Positions 9,472-17,750 of a DNA stretch of 64,000 bases are shown here, one piece after another. Within the stretch, counting starts at the first letter, position 1. Every line of letters begins with the position of its first letter. Under the pieces are notes generated by a model that did not search any database, was not told the origin of the DNA, and saw only the letters and a list, made by a program, of their open reading frames with translations. Made by a program: the position numbers and the translations under genes. The DNA comes from Bradyrhizobium canariense (GTDB lineage Bacteria; Pseudomonadota; Alphaproteobacteria; Rhizobiales; Xanthobacteraceae). Location of the stretch: positions 1 through 64,000 of the forward strand of contig NZ_VSST01000028.1 of assembly GCF_019402665.1 (NCBI RefSeq). The letters are read 5' to 3'.

Positions 9472-9756
9472 TTAGCGCCGACGCGCGACCGCGACGCCGA
9501 ACAGGAAAGCAACGAACAGGCTGGCAAGCGGCGCTTCGCGCGTGATCGCAGCGACGGTCGCGAGGGGCCGGCCCGGCTTTCGCGCATCGTCGATTGCGGA
9601 GGTCATGCGGTCGACAGCTGCATGCAGGCCACCTGCGACTTCACCGATGGTGCGGGATACGTCCGTCGCGGCATCGATGGCGCGCTCGGCCATGCCGGGA
9701 TGTGAAGTGGACTGCGGGATCTCCGTGCTCAAGTGCGCAACCTCCAGGCTGATCAT
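9472..9756 (-). CDS. Small membrane-anchored protein, DUF883-like
   Basis: A 94-residue protein with a helical hydrophilic body and one C-terminal membrane segment followed by RRR (APLASLFVAFLFGVAVARRR). This is the layout of ElaB/YqjD/DUF883-like proteins, which bind the inner membrane by their tail. It is convergent with the CHASE2 gene. Compare the similar small protein at 62954-63229, which also ends in a helix and RR. Confidence 0.6.
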   Translation of the reverse strand: MISLEVAHLSTEIPQSTSHPGMAERAIDAATDVSRTIGEVAGGLHAAVDRMTSAIDDARKPGRPLATVAAITREAPLASLFVAFLFGVAVARRR

Positions 9757-9766
9757 GTGCGGCGGA

Positions 9767-9872
9767 GGCCGGTACCTTTGGCTATCCGCGCGAGCGCTCG
9801 TTCTGAACAGCGGGTCGCATGACCTTTGGCTATCCGCGACAGGCGCCGTGGTTTTTACGGCGGGTACCGGCC
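9767..9872. repeat. Nested inverted and direct repeats
   Basis: GGCCGGTACC (9767-9776) and its reverse complement (9863-9872) bracket about 86 bp. Inside are two 17-bp direct copies of ACCTTTGGCTATCCGCG (9774-9790 and 9822-9838). No coding frame fits. It could fold as a cruciform or be a remnant of a small palindromic repeat element. Confidence 0.5.
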
Positions 9873-10001
9873 TTGGATGAGCAATTCGGCGCGCGGGCTT
9901 TTGTTCCGGGACGATGCGCCCCTGCGTGGACCTTCCCCGTGAAACGACGGGTGCGAATCTCTGTTAGGCTGGCTCAATCTTGCTGATCTCAGGAGACAGC
10001 T

Positions 10002-10979
10002 GTGACTGACCGGACCACGACGGATCGAGCCCGGCGCATCGCCCTGCTCGGCGCTCCCATCGACATGGGGGCTTCGCAGCGCGGTACTCTGATGGGCCCT
10101 GCGGCGCTCCGCACCGCCGGCCTTGCGACACTGCTAGAGAGCCTGGATTTCGAGGTCGTCGATTACGGCGATCTCTCCGTGGGCGAGCTCCGGGACCTCG
10201 CAGACAGGCCCCCCGACAAAGCCAATCACTACCGCGAAATCCAGCGCTGGACGCGCGTGCTGAGCCGCAGAGGCTACGAGATCGCGAAAACCGGCGCGCT
10301 GCCGATTTTCCTCGGTGGCGATCACACATTGTCGATGGGATCGGTGAATGCCATGGCCCGTCACTGGCAGGAGCGCGGACGCGAGCTGTTCGTGCTCTGG
10401 CTCGATGCGCATGCCGATTACAACACGCCTGAGACGACGATCACCGCCAACATGCACGGCATGTCGGCGGCATTCCTTTGCGGCGAACCCGGCCTCGACG
10501 GCTTGCTCGGCGATGATCCGCGCGCCCCGATCGATCCCGACAGGCTCGACCTGTTCGGCGCGCGCTCAATCGACAAGCTCGAAAAGGAGTTGATGCGCAC
10601 GCGCCGGATCAGGGTTGTCGATATGCGCCAGATCGACGAATTCGGCGTCGCCGTGCTGATCCGTCGCGTCATCGAGCGCGTCAGGGCCAGCAACGGCGTG
10701 CTGCATGTCAGCTTCGACGTCGATTTTCTCGACCCCTGCGTCGCACCCGGCGTGGGCACGACGGTGCCGGGCGGAGCGACCTATCGTGAGGCGCATCTGA
10801 TCATGGAGCTCCTGCACGATTCCGGCGTAGTCGGTTCAGTCGACATCGTCGAGCTCAATCCGTTCCTCGACGAGCGTGGCCGCACCGCGCGCACCGCGGT
10901 CGAACTGATCGGCAGCCTGTTCGGCCAGCAGATCGCCGACCGGCCAACCCCCAGCAATGCGATCGCGCCGGGCGAGTGA
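10002..10979 (+). CDS. rocF: Arginase
   Basis: A 325-residue cytosolic arginase (ureohydrolase family) that hydrolyses arginine to ornithine and urea using two manganese ions. Metal ligands are visible in order: GGDHT near residue 106, DAHAD near 131, a histidine in ANMHGM near 151, and FDVDFLDP near 240. The C-terminal glutamate in IVELNPFLDE completes the site. Start is GTG with AGGAG eight bases before it. Slightly longer than classic arginases because of an N-terminal extension of about 10 residues. Agmatinase-type activity cannot be excluded, but the motif spacing fits arginase better. Confidence 0.88.
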   Translation: MTDRTTTDRARRIALLGAPIDMGASQRGTLMGPAALRTAGLATLLESLDFEVVDYGDLSVGELRDLADRPPDKANHYREIQRWTRVLSRRGYEIAKTGALPIFLGGDHTLSMGSVNAMARHWQERGRELFVLWLDAHADYNTPETTITANMHGMSAAFLCGEPGLDGLLGDDPRAPIDPDRLDLFGARSIDKLEKELMRTRRIRVVDMRQIDEFGVAVLIRRVIERVRASNGVLHVSFDVDFLDPCVAPGVGTTVPGGATYREAHLIMELLHDSGVVGSVDIVELNPFLDERGRTARTAVELIGSLFGQQIADRPTPSNAIAPGE

Positions 10980-11058
10980 TGGATGAGCCGTTTGTGCATT
11001 GCGAAGAAGAGAATTGCCGTCGCGCCCGCCAGATTTAGATCAGTCGAGGTCGAAATCG

Positions 11059-11075
11059 CCTGTTTTTGAAACAGG
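11059..11075. promoter_or_regulatory. Perfect dyad upstream of soxC
   Basis: CCTGTTT-TTG-AAACAGG is a perfect 7-bp inverted repeat with a 3-nt spacer, 65 bp before the soxC start. It could be an operator or a leader hairpin. No sox regulator gene is nearby. Confidence 0.4.
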
Positions 11076-11140
11076 TGCGAATTGCAAATGCTCGTCGCAG
11101 AATGTTTCATGCGGGTCGCGCTTCAGCCGAGGATCCGCAA

Positions 11141-12412
11141 ATGAGCAGCACGAGCGACGCCGACGACAAACCTGCGGGCACGACTCGCCGTCGCTTTCTG
11201 CGCGCCGGCGCGGCGGCTGCGGGTGGCACTGTCCTGGGCGCCGGCGCATCGGTTGCCGCCGCGACCGACAATCTTCCACCCAACATTCCCGAATGGATGA
11301 AGGCGGCGGGCGAGCCGACGGGAGGCCAGCTCTATGGCGCGCCATCGCCGTTCGAGAAGGGCGTCGTCAAGAACATCTCGAAGACTCTCAAGCAGTACAT
11401 CTCTGCCTCCAGCCGGACGCCGTTGCAGGAGCTCGATGGCATCATCACGCCGAACGGACTGTTTTACGAGCGTCATCATGGCGGCGTTCCGACCATCGAT
11501 CCGGCCCAGCACCGGTTGATGCTGCACGGGCTGGTCGAGCGTCCGCTGATCTTCACAATGGACGATCTCAGGCGTTTCCCGTCGGAATCGCGCGTCCACT
11601 TTCTCGAATGCTCCGGCAATCCCGGCTACAGCAAGCCTTACGGCAAGACTGCGTCGGACCTTGTAGGTCTGGTGAGTTGTGCAGAATGGACCGGCGTCAG
11701 CCTCAAGCTGGTGCTCCAGGAGGCCGGATTGAAGCCGGATGCCAAATGGATCGTCGCCGAAGGTGCCGACGCGGCTGCGCTGACCCGCAGCATCCCGATC
11801 GAGAAATGCCTCGAGGACGCCATGCTGGTCTACAGCCAGAACGGGGAGCGGCTGCGCCCGCAGCAGGGCTATCCGCTGCGGCTCTTCCTGCCAGGCTTCG
11901 AGGGCAATATGAGCGTTAAGTGGCTCCGCCGCCTGCATGTGACGGCTGAGCCGGTCTATTCGCGCGAGGAGACCTCGAAATACACCGACTTGCTGCCGGA
12001 CGGCACCGCGCGTGAATTTTCGTTCTACATGGAGGCGAAGTCGATCATCACGAGGCCCTCCGGCGGCCAACGCCTGGGCGCGCCCGGCTTCCACGAGATC
12101 ACCGGCATCGCGTGGAGCGGGCATGGCAAGATCGCGCGCGTCGAACTGTCCGTCGACGAGGGAAAGAGTTGGCAAAGCGCGCAATTGCAGGAGCCGGTGC
12201 TGACGCGTGCGTTGACACGCTTTCGCCTGCCCTGGCAGTGGGACGGCAAGCCTGCCGTGATCCAGAGCCGTGCCATCGACGAAACCGGCTATGTGCAGCC
12301 GACTCTGGCCGAGTTGCTCGCGGTGCGCGGCGAGAACTATTTCTACCACAACAACGCGATCTGGCCCTGGCGCATCGCGGCCGACGGCGAGGTGACCAAT
12401 GCGCTGGCGTGA
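11141..12412 (+). CDS. soxC: Sulfite dehydrogenase molybdopterin subunit SoxC
   Basis: A 423-residue periplasmic molybdoenzyme of the sulfite-oxidase family. The twin-arginine signal RRRFLRAG at residues 16-23 shows export as a folded cofactor-loaded protein. The molybdenum-ligand cysteine lies in FLECSGNPG (Cys157). A C-terminal Mo-co dimerisation domain follows from about residue 300. ATG 11141 begins the Tat signal and follows GAGGATCC. The next gene overlaps by 14 bp and encodes the cytochrome partner. Together they oxidise sulfite, or sulfane sulfur on a carrier, with electrons passing to cytochrome c. No soxXYZAB genes are in the window. Confidence 0.88.
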   Translation: MSSTSDADDKPAGTTRRRFLRAGAAAAGGTVLGAGASVAAATDNLPPNIPEWMKAAGEPTGGQLYGAPSPFEKGVVKNISKTLKQYISASSRTPLQELDGIITPNGLFYERHHGGVPTIDPAQHRLMLHGLVERPLIFTMDDLRRFPSESRVHFLECSGNPGYSKPYGKTASDLVGLVSCAEWTGVSLKLVLQEAGLKPDAKWIVAEGADAAALTRSIPIEKCLEDAMLVYSQNGERLRPQQGYPLRLFLPGFEGNMSVKWLRRLHVTAEPVYSREETSKYTDLLPDGTAREFSFYMEAKSIITRPSGGQRLGAPGFHEITGIAWSGHGKIARVELSVDEGKSWQSAQLQEPVLTRALTRFRLPWQWDGKPAVIQSRAIDETGYVQPTLAELLAVRGENYFYHNNAIWPWRIAADGEVTNALA

Positions 12413-12941
12413 GACTTGCGGCATTGCTGTTGTCATCGTGCTGTGTGCGTTCGCGAGCGGGGCCCAGGCACAGACTCTGTACGGCCTCGGACGTCCCGCG
12501 ACGGCTGCGGAGATTGCTGGCTGGAATATCGACGTCGGACGCGACGGCAGCAATCTGCCGAAGGGAAGTGGCTCGGTCAGTCGTGGTCGCGAGGTGTTCG
12601 CCCAGCAATGTGCATCATGCCATGGCGACAAGGGCGAGGGCGGGCTGGGTGACCGGCTCGTCGGTGGGCAGGGCACGATCGCAACACCAAAACCGATCCG
12701 CACGGTCGGCAGCTATTGGCCGTATGCGCCGACGCTGTTCGACTACATCCGCCGTGCGATGCCGCAGAACGCACCGCAATCGCTGAGCGATGAGGAGGTT
12801 TATGCGGTGTCCGCGTACATCCTGAACCTGAATGGACTGGTCGGAGCGGACGCGACGCTCGATGCCAAATCGCTCGCGGCGGTCAAGATGCCGAATCGCG
12901 ACCGGTTCGTCGGCGATGCGCGGCCGGATGTGAAACACTGA
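12399..12941 (+). CDS. soxD: c-type cytochrome subunit of sulfite dehydrogenase, SoxD-like
   Basis: A 180-residue exported cytochrome c. Signal peptide to about residue 24 (AQA-Q). Single heme site CASCH at residues 71-75, with a distal methionine in AMPQNAP. The domain is the SoxD N-terminal type (GLGRPATAAEIAGWNIDV). Classical SoxD has two hemes; this one has one heme and half the length, as in many alphaproteobacterial SoxD/SorB-like partners. Its start lies inside soxC (14-bp overlap), so translation is likely coupled and the two form a complex. Confidence 0.85.
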   Translation: MRWRETCGIAVVIVLCAFASGAQAQTLYGLGRPATAAEIAGWNIDVGRDGSNLPKGSGSVSRGREVFAQQCASCHGDKGEGGLGDRLVGGQGTIATPKPIRTVGSYWPYAPTLFDYIRRAMPQNAPQSLSDEEVYAVSAYILNLNGLVGADATLDAKSLAAVKMPNRDRFVGDARPDVKH

Positions 12942-13041
12942 GCGCCTTGTGGCGTCAGGTTCCCGCATTGGCTTGGAACTTGGCTCGGCAGGGGCGGAAC
13001 TCGCAGGACGCAATTGCATTAACCTGCGAGAGGAAAAACCT

Positions 13042-13338
13042 ATGGATTCCACGATGGCAACGGATCGCTTCGCAAATTCCATGTCCTCGGCGCTTCGCCA
13101 TCCCGGCGTGATCGCGTTGATTGTGGCCGCGGTGACGATTGCTGCGATGCTCATCGTCGATCACGGACCATGGAATCGGGCCAAGACGCAGCCTGCTCAC
13201 GTCGCGATGTATGCGACCACTGGCGAGGCCACACGCGCCGCAGGTGCCAAAATTCTCCCGACCGAACCGAAATCACCGATCGAGCCGGCGCGGCCGGGGC
13301 CAAAGACGTCCCCGACCGTCAATCCAGTGACGCCGTAA
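13042..13338 (+). CDS. Small single-pass membrane protein
   Basis: A 98-residue protein with one membrane helix (about residues 21-39, VIALIVAAVTIAAMLIV) and a proline- and lysine-rich tail predicted to face the periplasm. GAGAGGAAAAACCT precedes the ATG. It lies 100 bp after soxD on the same strand and might be co-transcribed, but I know of no role in sulfur oxidation. Confidence 0.6.
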   Translation: MDSTMATDRFANSMSSALRHPGVIALIVAAVTIAAMLIVDHGPWNRAKTQPAHVAMYATTGEATRAAGAKILPTEPKSPIEPARPGPKTSPTVNPVTP

Positions 13339-13343
13339 GACGT

Positions 13344-14558
13344 CTAGTTCTTGCGACCGTAGTTGAGCAATCCGCCGCTGGTCTTCGGCGGATGCGCGCG
13401 AAGGGCTTCCTCGTTCGGATCGGTGCCCCAGCCGGGTCGGTCCGGAATGACCAGATGGCCGTTCTGAATATCCGGCTCATGCGTGAACAGCTCGCGGTCC
13501 CACGCCAGGCGATCGATGTCGATCTCCATGATGCGCAGGTTCGGCACAGCGGCGCAGAAATGCGCGTTCATCATCGAACAGAGATGGCCGTAGAAATTGT
13601 GCGGGGCAACGTTGACTTCGAACGCTTCCGCGGCGGCTGCGATCTTCATCGACTGCCAGACGCCGTTCCAGGGCGTGTCGATGATCGCGACGTCCATGGC
13701 CTGCTCGCGAAAATAGGGCAGGAATTCGCGCAGGCCCAATAGCGTCTCGCAGGACGAGATCGGATGCGGGCTTTGCCTGCGGATGTAACCGAGTGCTTCC
13801 GGATTGAAGCTGTCGATCTCGATCCAGAACATGTCGAGGTCCGCGATGGTGCGCAGGATCTCCAGATAGCCCTCGGTCTTGGCGTTGAAGTTGCAATCAA
13901 GCAGGATGTCGACGTCGGGGCCTGCACCGTCGCGGATCGCCTCCAGATGCATGCGCAGGTCGCGCAGGATTTTGCGATCGACGTTGATCTCGGGGGCGAA
14001 GGGCGAGCCGAAGCCCGGTCGCCAACCGGTTGGCTTGCCGTCGTCGTAGGAGAAGATGTTGGTCTTGAGCGCGGTGAACTTCTTCTCGCGCACCTCGCGT
14101 CCCATTACCATGACGCCGTCGAGGTTCTCGATCGGCGGCTTGTACCAGGACGGGTGATTGATCCGCCACGTTGCGCAATGCGACCAATAGACCCTGACAC
14201 GGTCGCGGATCTTGCCGCCGAGCAGCTCGTAGCAGGGCACGCCGAGACATTTCGCCTTGGCATCGAGCAGCGCATTCTCGATCGCGCCGAGCGCCTGCGC
14301 CACCACGCCGCCGGCGGCGGGACGTGTGGCCGCGAACAGCTCGGCGTAGATGCGCTCGTGCCGGAAAACGTTCTGCCCGACGACGCGGGCGGACAGGCGC
14401 TGGATCGCAGCACCGACGCCGGGTGAGCCAAAACCCTCGTCGAACTCGCTCCAGCCGACGACGCCGTCTTCGGTCGTCAGCTTGACGAAATGGTAGTTTC
14501 TCCAGCCGGCATCGCAGGCGAGGATTTCGAGGCTTGTTGCTTTCGACGATCTGGTCAT
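13344..14558 (-). CDS. Mandelate racemase / muconate lactonizing enzyme family protein
   Basis: A 404-residue enolase-superfamily enzyme. The N-terminal capping domain covers about 1-125. The barrel carries the expected magnesium ligands: an Asp in LLDCNFNA, a Glu in FWIEIDSFN and a Glu in SSCETLLGL, with a histidine in NVAPHNFYGHL near the end as possible general acid/base. Such enzymes abstract a proton next to a carboxylate, as in sugar-acid dehydratases, racemases or cycloisomerases. The exact substrate is not decidable. ATG at 14556-14558 follows AGGGAGCGAC. Convergent with the 13042 gene, five bases apart. Confidence 0.82.
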   Translation of the reverse strand: MTRSSKATSLEILACDAGWRNYHFVKLTTEDGVVGWSEFDEGFGSPGVGAAIQRLSARVVGQNVFRHERIYAELFAATRPAAGGVVAQALGAIENALLDAKAKCLGVPCYELLGGKIRDRVRVYWSHCATWRINHPSWYKPPIENLDGVMVMGREVREKKFTALKTNIFSYDDGKPTGWRPGFGSPFAPEINVDRKILRDLRMHLEAIRDGAGPDVDILLDCNFNAKTEGYLEILRTIADLDMFWIEIDSFNPEALGYIRRQSPHPISSCETLLGLREFLPYFREQAMDVAIIDTPWNGVWQSMKIAAAAEAFEVNVAPHNFYGHLCSMMNAHFCAAVPNLRIMEIDIDRLAWDRELFTHEPDIQNGHLVIPDRPGWGTDPNEEALRAHPPKTSGGLLNYGRKN

Positions 14559-14797
14559 GTCGCTCCCTGTCGCCCGGCGGCGCTTTTTTTCTTTGGCCGG
14601 CTCGCAAGCCCGGCTCCAGCCAGGATTGTTAGGCGAACGGTCCTGCGCAGTGAAGCCCGGCGAGGGGCGCCTGGAAGGCCCTTCCCGCCATTCTAAGGGA
14701 AAATCCGGTGGGGACAGCCATGATCTTTCCCGGGGTTGTCCTGAAAAGGGACCATGCTTTGACGTTTTTGGCCACAATCGGGATCGACCCTCCGGCC

Positions 14798-14908
14798 ATG
14801 AAATTTCTGGCTGTGATTTCGATCCTGGCGCTGCTCACGATGAGTGGAGCCGCCATTTCCGATCAGTTTCTGACGGCCGATCAGCACGCTGCGCACGGGG
14901 TGGAATAG
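14798..14908 (+). CDS. Possible 36-aa exported or membrane peptide
   Basis: A short frame beginning MKFLAVISILALLTMSG, which looks like a signal peptide or membrane anchor, followed by about 18 polar residues. No ribosome site is visible, so this is a weak call. Family not known. Confidence 0.3.
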   Translation: MKFLAVISILALLTMSGAAISDQFLTADQHAAHGVE

Positions 14909-14949
14909 CGCAGCGGGCGCAAACATTTTTTGTCTTGCGGGAGACAGCG

Positions 14950-15051
14950 ATGCTTTCGATAGACCAATTCCTGCGCTTCATCGGCGTGCCGGCGGTGTTC
15001 GCGGCCTTCATCATCGCCTCGCAGATATCGGCAGCCTTGTCGCAAGGTTAG
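14950..15051 (+). CDS. Very small membrane protein (33 aa)
   Basis: A 33-residue frame with one hydrophobic helix (about 12-30, VPAVFAAFIIASQISAAL). The ATG is preceded by GCGGGAGACAGCG, a good ribosome site, which is the main support. It ends one base before the stop of the convergent transporter gene. Function unknown. Confidence 0.45.
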   Translation: MLSIDQFLRFIGVPAVFAAFIIASQISAALSQG

Positions 15052-16338
15052 TCAGCCGATCAATGACGAGCCGAGCAGGGCGAGCACGGCCAGCGCCATC
15101 AGCGCGGTGCCGAGCCAGCCCAGCGCGACGAGCCATGACCGGCCCTTGAAGCGACCCATGATCGTCTTGCTCGAGACGATCAGCATCATCATGGCCATGA
15201 TCGGAACGGCGACGACGCCGTTGAGCACGGCGCTCCAGACCAGCATGTGGATCGAGTCGATGCCGGTGAACCCTAGACCGAAGCCGATGATGGTGGCGGC
15301 GGCGATGATGGTGTAGAAGCCGACCGCCTCGTCGGGCTTCGCCTCCAGCGTCGCGCGCCAGCCGAAGATCTCCGCCACGCCGTAAGCGGCCGAGCCCGCC
15401 AGCACCGGAATTGCGAGCAGGCCGGTGCCGATGATGCCGATCGCGAACAGGGCGAAGGTGAAGTCGCCGGCGAGCGGCCGCAGCGCTTCGGCGGCCTCCG
15501 TCGCCGAATTGATGTTGGTGACGCCATTCGCGTGCAGCACCGACGCGGTGGTGAGGATGATGAAGAAGGCGATGCCGTTGGAGAGCAGCATGCCGGAGAT
15601 GGTGTCGGCCCGGATGCGCGCCAGCTCCGGACTGCCGCCGTGCTTCAGCTCGCGCAGCGGCTTGTCGCGCCTGCCCTGGTTCATCTCCTCGATCTCCTGC
15701 GAGGCCTGCCAGAAGAACAGATACGGGCTGATCGTGGTGCCGAGCACGGCGACGACCATCATGAAATAATCGGCGCTGACATTCGTCTTCGGCCACACCG
15801 CCGCGAGCAGCGCCGTGCTCCACGGGATCTCGACCGTGAAGGCGGTCGCGACATAGGCGAACAGCGCCAAGGTGAGAAATTTCAGCACCGGCGAATAGCG
15901 CCGATAGGGCAGGAACACCTGCAGCAGGGTCGAGCCCGCCGCGAAGATCAGCGCGTGCTCGTGGTTGAGGCCGCCGATCACGAGCGAGAGCGCCTCCGCC
16001 ATCGCGGCGATGTCGGCGGCGATGTTGAAGGTGTTGGCGGCGACGAGCATGGCGACGAGCGACAGCACCGCCCAGCGCGGCGCGATCTGCATGACGTTGG
16101 CGGCCAGCCCCTTGCCGGTGACGCGGCCGATCCGGGCGCTGACGAGCTGGATGGCGATCATGAACGGCGTGGTCAGAAATACCGTCCAGAGCAGTCCGTA
16201 ACCGAATTGCGCGCCGGCCTGCGAATAGGTGGCGATGCCGGACGGATCGTCGTCCGCCGCCCCGGTGACGAGACCCGGCCCCAACCTCTGCAACAGCGAC
16301 GGCGCGGATTTCGTGGGGGCGAGAGCATTGTCGGTCAT
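15052..16338 (-). CDS. NRAMP-family metal ion transporter (DPSG subgroup)
   Basis: A 428-residue inner-membrane protein with 11 or so membrane helices and the NRAMP fold. In helix 1 the canonical DPGN metal motif reads DPSG (residues 31-34). In helix 6 the canonical MPH is not present; the equivalent reads GTTISPYLFFWQASQE. Both sites line the substrate path in Mn/Fe transporters, so the ion may differ (for example a harder divalent cation). The call to the superfamily is firm, the substrate is not. The start is uncertain: ATG 16338 has no good ribosome site, and the frame stays open to 16467. Confidence 0.82.
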   Translation of the reverse strand: MTDNALAPTKSAPSLLQRLGPGLVTGAADDDPSGIATYSQAGAQFGYGLLWTVFLTTPFMIAIQLVSARIGRVTGKGLAANVMQIAPRWAVLSLVAMLVAANTFNIAADIAAMAEALSLVIGGLNHEHALIFAAGSTLLQVFLPYRRYSPVLKFLTLALFAYVATAFTVEIPWSTALLAAVWPKTNVSADYFMMVVAVLGTTISPYLFFWQASQEIEEMNQGRRDKPLRELKHGGSPELARIRADTISGMLLSNGIAFFIILTTASVLHANGVTNINSATEAAEALRPLAGDFTFALFAIGIIGTGLLAIPVLAGSAAYGVAEIFGWRATLEAKPDEAVGFYTIIAAATIIGFGLGFTGIDSIHMLVWSAVLNGVVAVPIMAMMMLIVSSKTIMGRFKGRSWLVALGWLGTALMALAVLALLGSSLIG

Positions 16339-16451
16339 GGCAGGAGGGGTCTCGGTCGGGGCGCGTCCTTCACAAATGCCAAGGAGGGAACAAGGTTCCC
16401 GGGCTTCGCGTAGCGGGCTCCTCGCCAATTTCTGATAAAGCGAATCTCCAT

Positions 16452-16500
16452 TTGACTCGTCGGGCAAAACACCTGTATAAGTGCATCATCGAAGAATACC
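16452..16500 (+). repeat. Repeat copy A: strong sigma-70-like promoter of the sRNA cassette family
   Basis: TTGACT (16452-16457), 18-bp spacer CGTCGGGCAAAACACCTG, then TATAAG (16476-16481) is a near-consensus promoter. The block from TTGAC through CATCATCGAA matches copies at 22409 and 25124 base for base at most positions. Unlike them it has no matching terminator downstream, so this copy may be degenerate or drive a different transcript. It points away from the NRAMP gene. Confidence 0.6.
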
Positions 16501-16615
16501 CAGTGCAGCCTTTGCGCGCGTCCCGGGCGCGCGCCGGCCCGCCATGGCCGGCCGTCGCGCAGTCCGCGCACGGACACCGGCGAGACGTTTGTCCCCTGAG
16601 CGCGTGCGGTCGGGA

Positions 16616-16801
16616 CTATTTGACGCTGACGAACATGCCCCAGGCGCCGGCCAGCGCGGCGCCGGAAAAGACGATCAGCGGATTGTCGCAGAACGCGCCG
16701 CCATACGTGCACATGGTGACGCCGAACGAGCCGATCTCGTGATGGCTCGCGGAGTAGAACAGTCCCGACAGCACCAGCAACGCGGCGGCGACGACATACA
16801 T
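16616..16801 (-). CDS. Small membrane protein (61 aa)
   Basis: Two hydrophobic helices (residues 1-16 and about 42-60) flank a loop with two cysteines (TMCTYGGAFCDNP). The cysteines might form a disulfide or bind a ligand. GGAGAG precedes the ATG at 16799-16801. Function unknown; the composition and ribosome site support a real gene. Confidence 0.6.
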   Translation of the reverse strand: MYVVAAALLVLSGLFYSASHHEIGSFGVTMCTYGGAFCDNPLIVFSGAALAGAWGMFVSVK

Positions 16802-17058
16802 CGACGATCTCTCCGAGCTATCCCCGTTGCGTTTGTCGCAAGGGACGTGTCCCACCATGGCGCCAACCCGTTGCGTCCTGCCGAATCCGCCCTGCCGCAT
16901 TTGAACTAAAGTCGATCTTTCCCGCGAGATGCTGTCGTCAGCTGCGATCCCTGCGCAATCGGGACGTGTGATCGGAACCGGAACATCTGCGCGGGAACTC
17001 CTGGACGCGCTCTTGATTAATGAGCAGGAACAGTTGGACCAACTGAGGGGAGTGGCCC
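16802..17058. other. Intergenic region, no gene seen
   Basis: About 257 bp between divergent small genes. It must hold both promoters. No dyad, FixK box or repeat was recognised. Confidence 0.35.
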
Positions 17059-17349
17059 ATGGGAGCCGAGCGGATGCACCCTCCGCGGTACTGGCGGATG
17101 CGGGCGGAAGAATTCCGCACCAAGGCGGACAATTGCGAATATCCCGAGACGCGGGACGTGCTGCGCAAGGTGGCGCAAAATTACGACGAGCTGGCGCGCC
17201 GCGCCGCGCGCATCTGCACGCTCGAGAGCCTGGACGAACTGCGGGGGGGGGACCCGCCAACACCAAGCCGGTTTGATCGTTCAGGACAAACCCGCTTGAT
17301 GGTTCAGGACGAAGCCGATGATCAGCGCGCGCGATCATGGGGCGTCTAG
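17059..17349 (+). CDS. Small helical protein, paralogue of the gene at 20982
   Basis: A 96-residue protein. Residues 1-55 (MGAERMHPPRYWRMRAEEFR onward, including TKADNCE and LRKVAQNYDELARRA) match the protein at 20982-21260 closely. After that, the two diverge completely. The divergence begins next to a run of nine G at 17243-17251, so the C-terminus here may result from a frameshift. Further on, two imperfect 22-bp direct repeats (TTGAT[C/G]GTTCAGGAC) encode part of the tail. GGGGAG precedes the ATG. Family function not known to me. Confidence 0.6.
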   Translation: MGAERMHPPRYWRMRAEEFRTKADNCEYPETRDVLRKVAQNYDELARRAARICTLESLDELRGGDPPTPSRFDRSGQTRLMVQDEADDQRARSWGV

Positions 17350-17439
17350 GCCCTCGCTTCCATGAGAAGCGCCGCCCGCGTGATTGGAACGAATGTCCAC
17401 TTTGGTACTTAGGAACTCAGTCCTCCACCGAGGAATGAG

Positions 17440-17616
17440 ATGAGCAGTGAACAGCAAGCAGGCCCGGCAACGAGGCCGGATCATTACAAGCCGAGGCCGG
17501 CTTGCCCCAAATGCGAGAGGGATACGCGCTGCCTGACTTCGATCTTCGATGTGAGGCGCGATTGCTCGATCCTGATCTATCGGTGCGATTCGTGCCGCGA
17601 GGACGTCTGGATCTGA
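17440..17616 (+). CDS. Small zinc-ribbon protein (58 aa)
   Basis: Two CxxC knuckles, CPKC at residues 22-25 and CDSC at 49-52, plus Cys31 and Cys42, make a treble-clef or zinc-ribbon fold likely. GAGGAATGAG precedes the ATG. The frame ends with TGA at 17614. Several other small CxxC proteins lie nearby (18260, 22030), so this stretch is enriched in them. Binding partner unknown. Confidence 0.65.
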   Translation: MSSEQQAGPATRPDHYKPRPACPKCERDTRCLTSIFDVRRDCSILIYRCDSCREDVWI

Positions 17617-17750
17617 GCGAGCGCCGTCGTCGGTCCATCTGCGGGACGCCCCGTCGCAGATCTCAGAGCAAGGTCGCATAGGAACTTCGCCTGTTTCGCT
17701 CGCTTGTCGCCTGCATCGACCACGCAGGCGAGACAGCTTACGACCATGCA

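Noticed and set aside
11123..12703. A 526-codon minus-strand frame across soxCD
   Set aside because: Antisense to two overlapping genes with clear Tat, Mo-cysteine and heme motifs.
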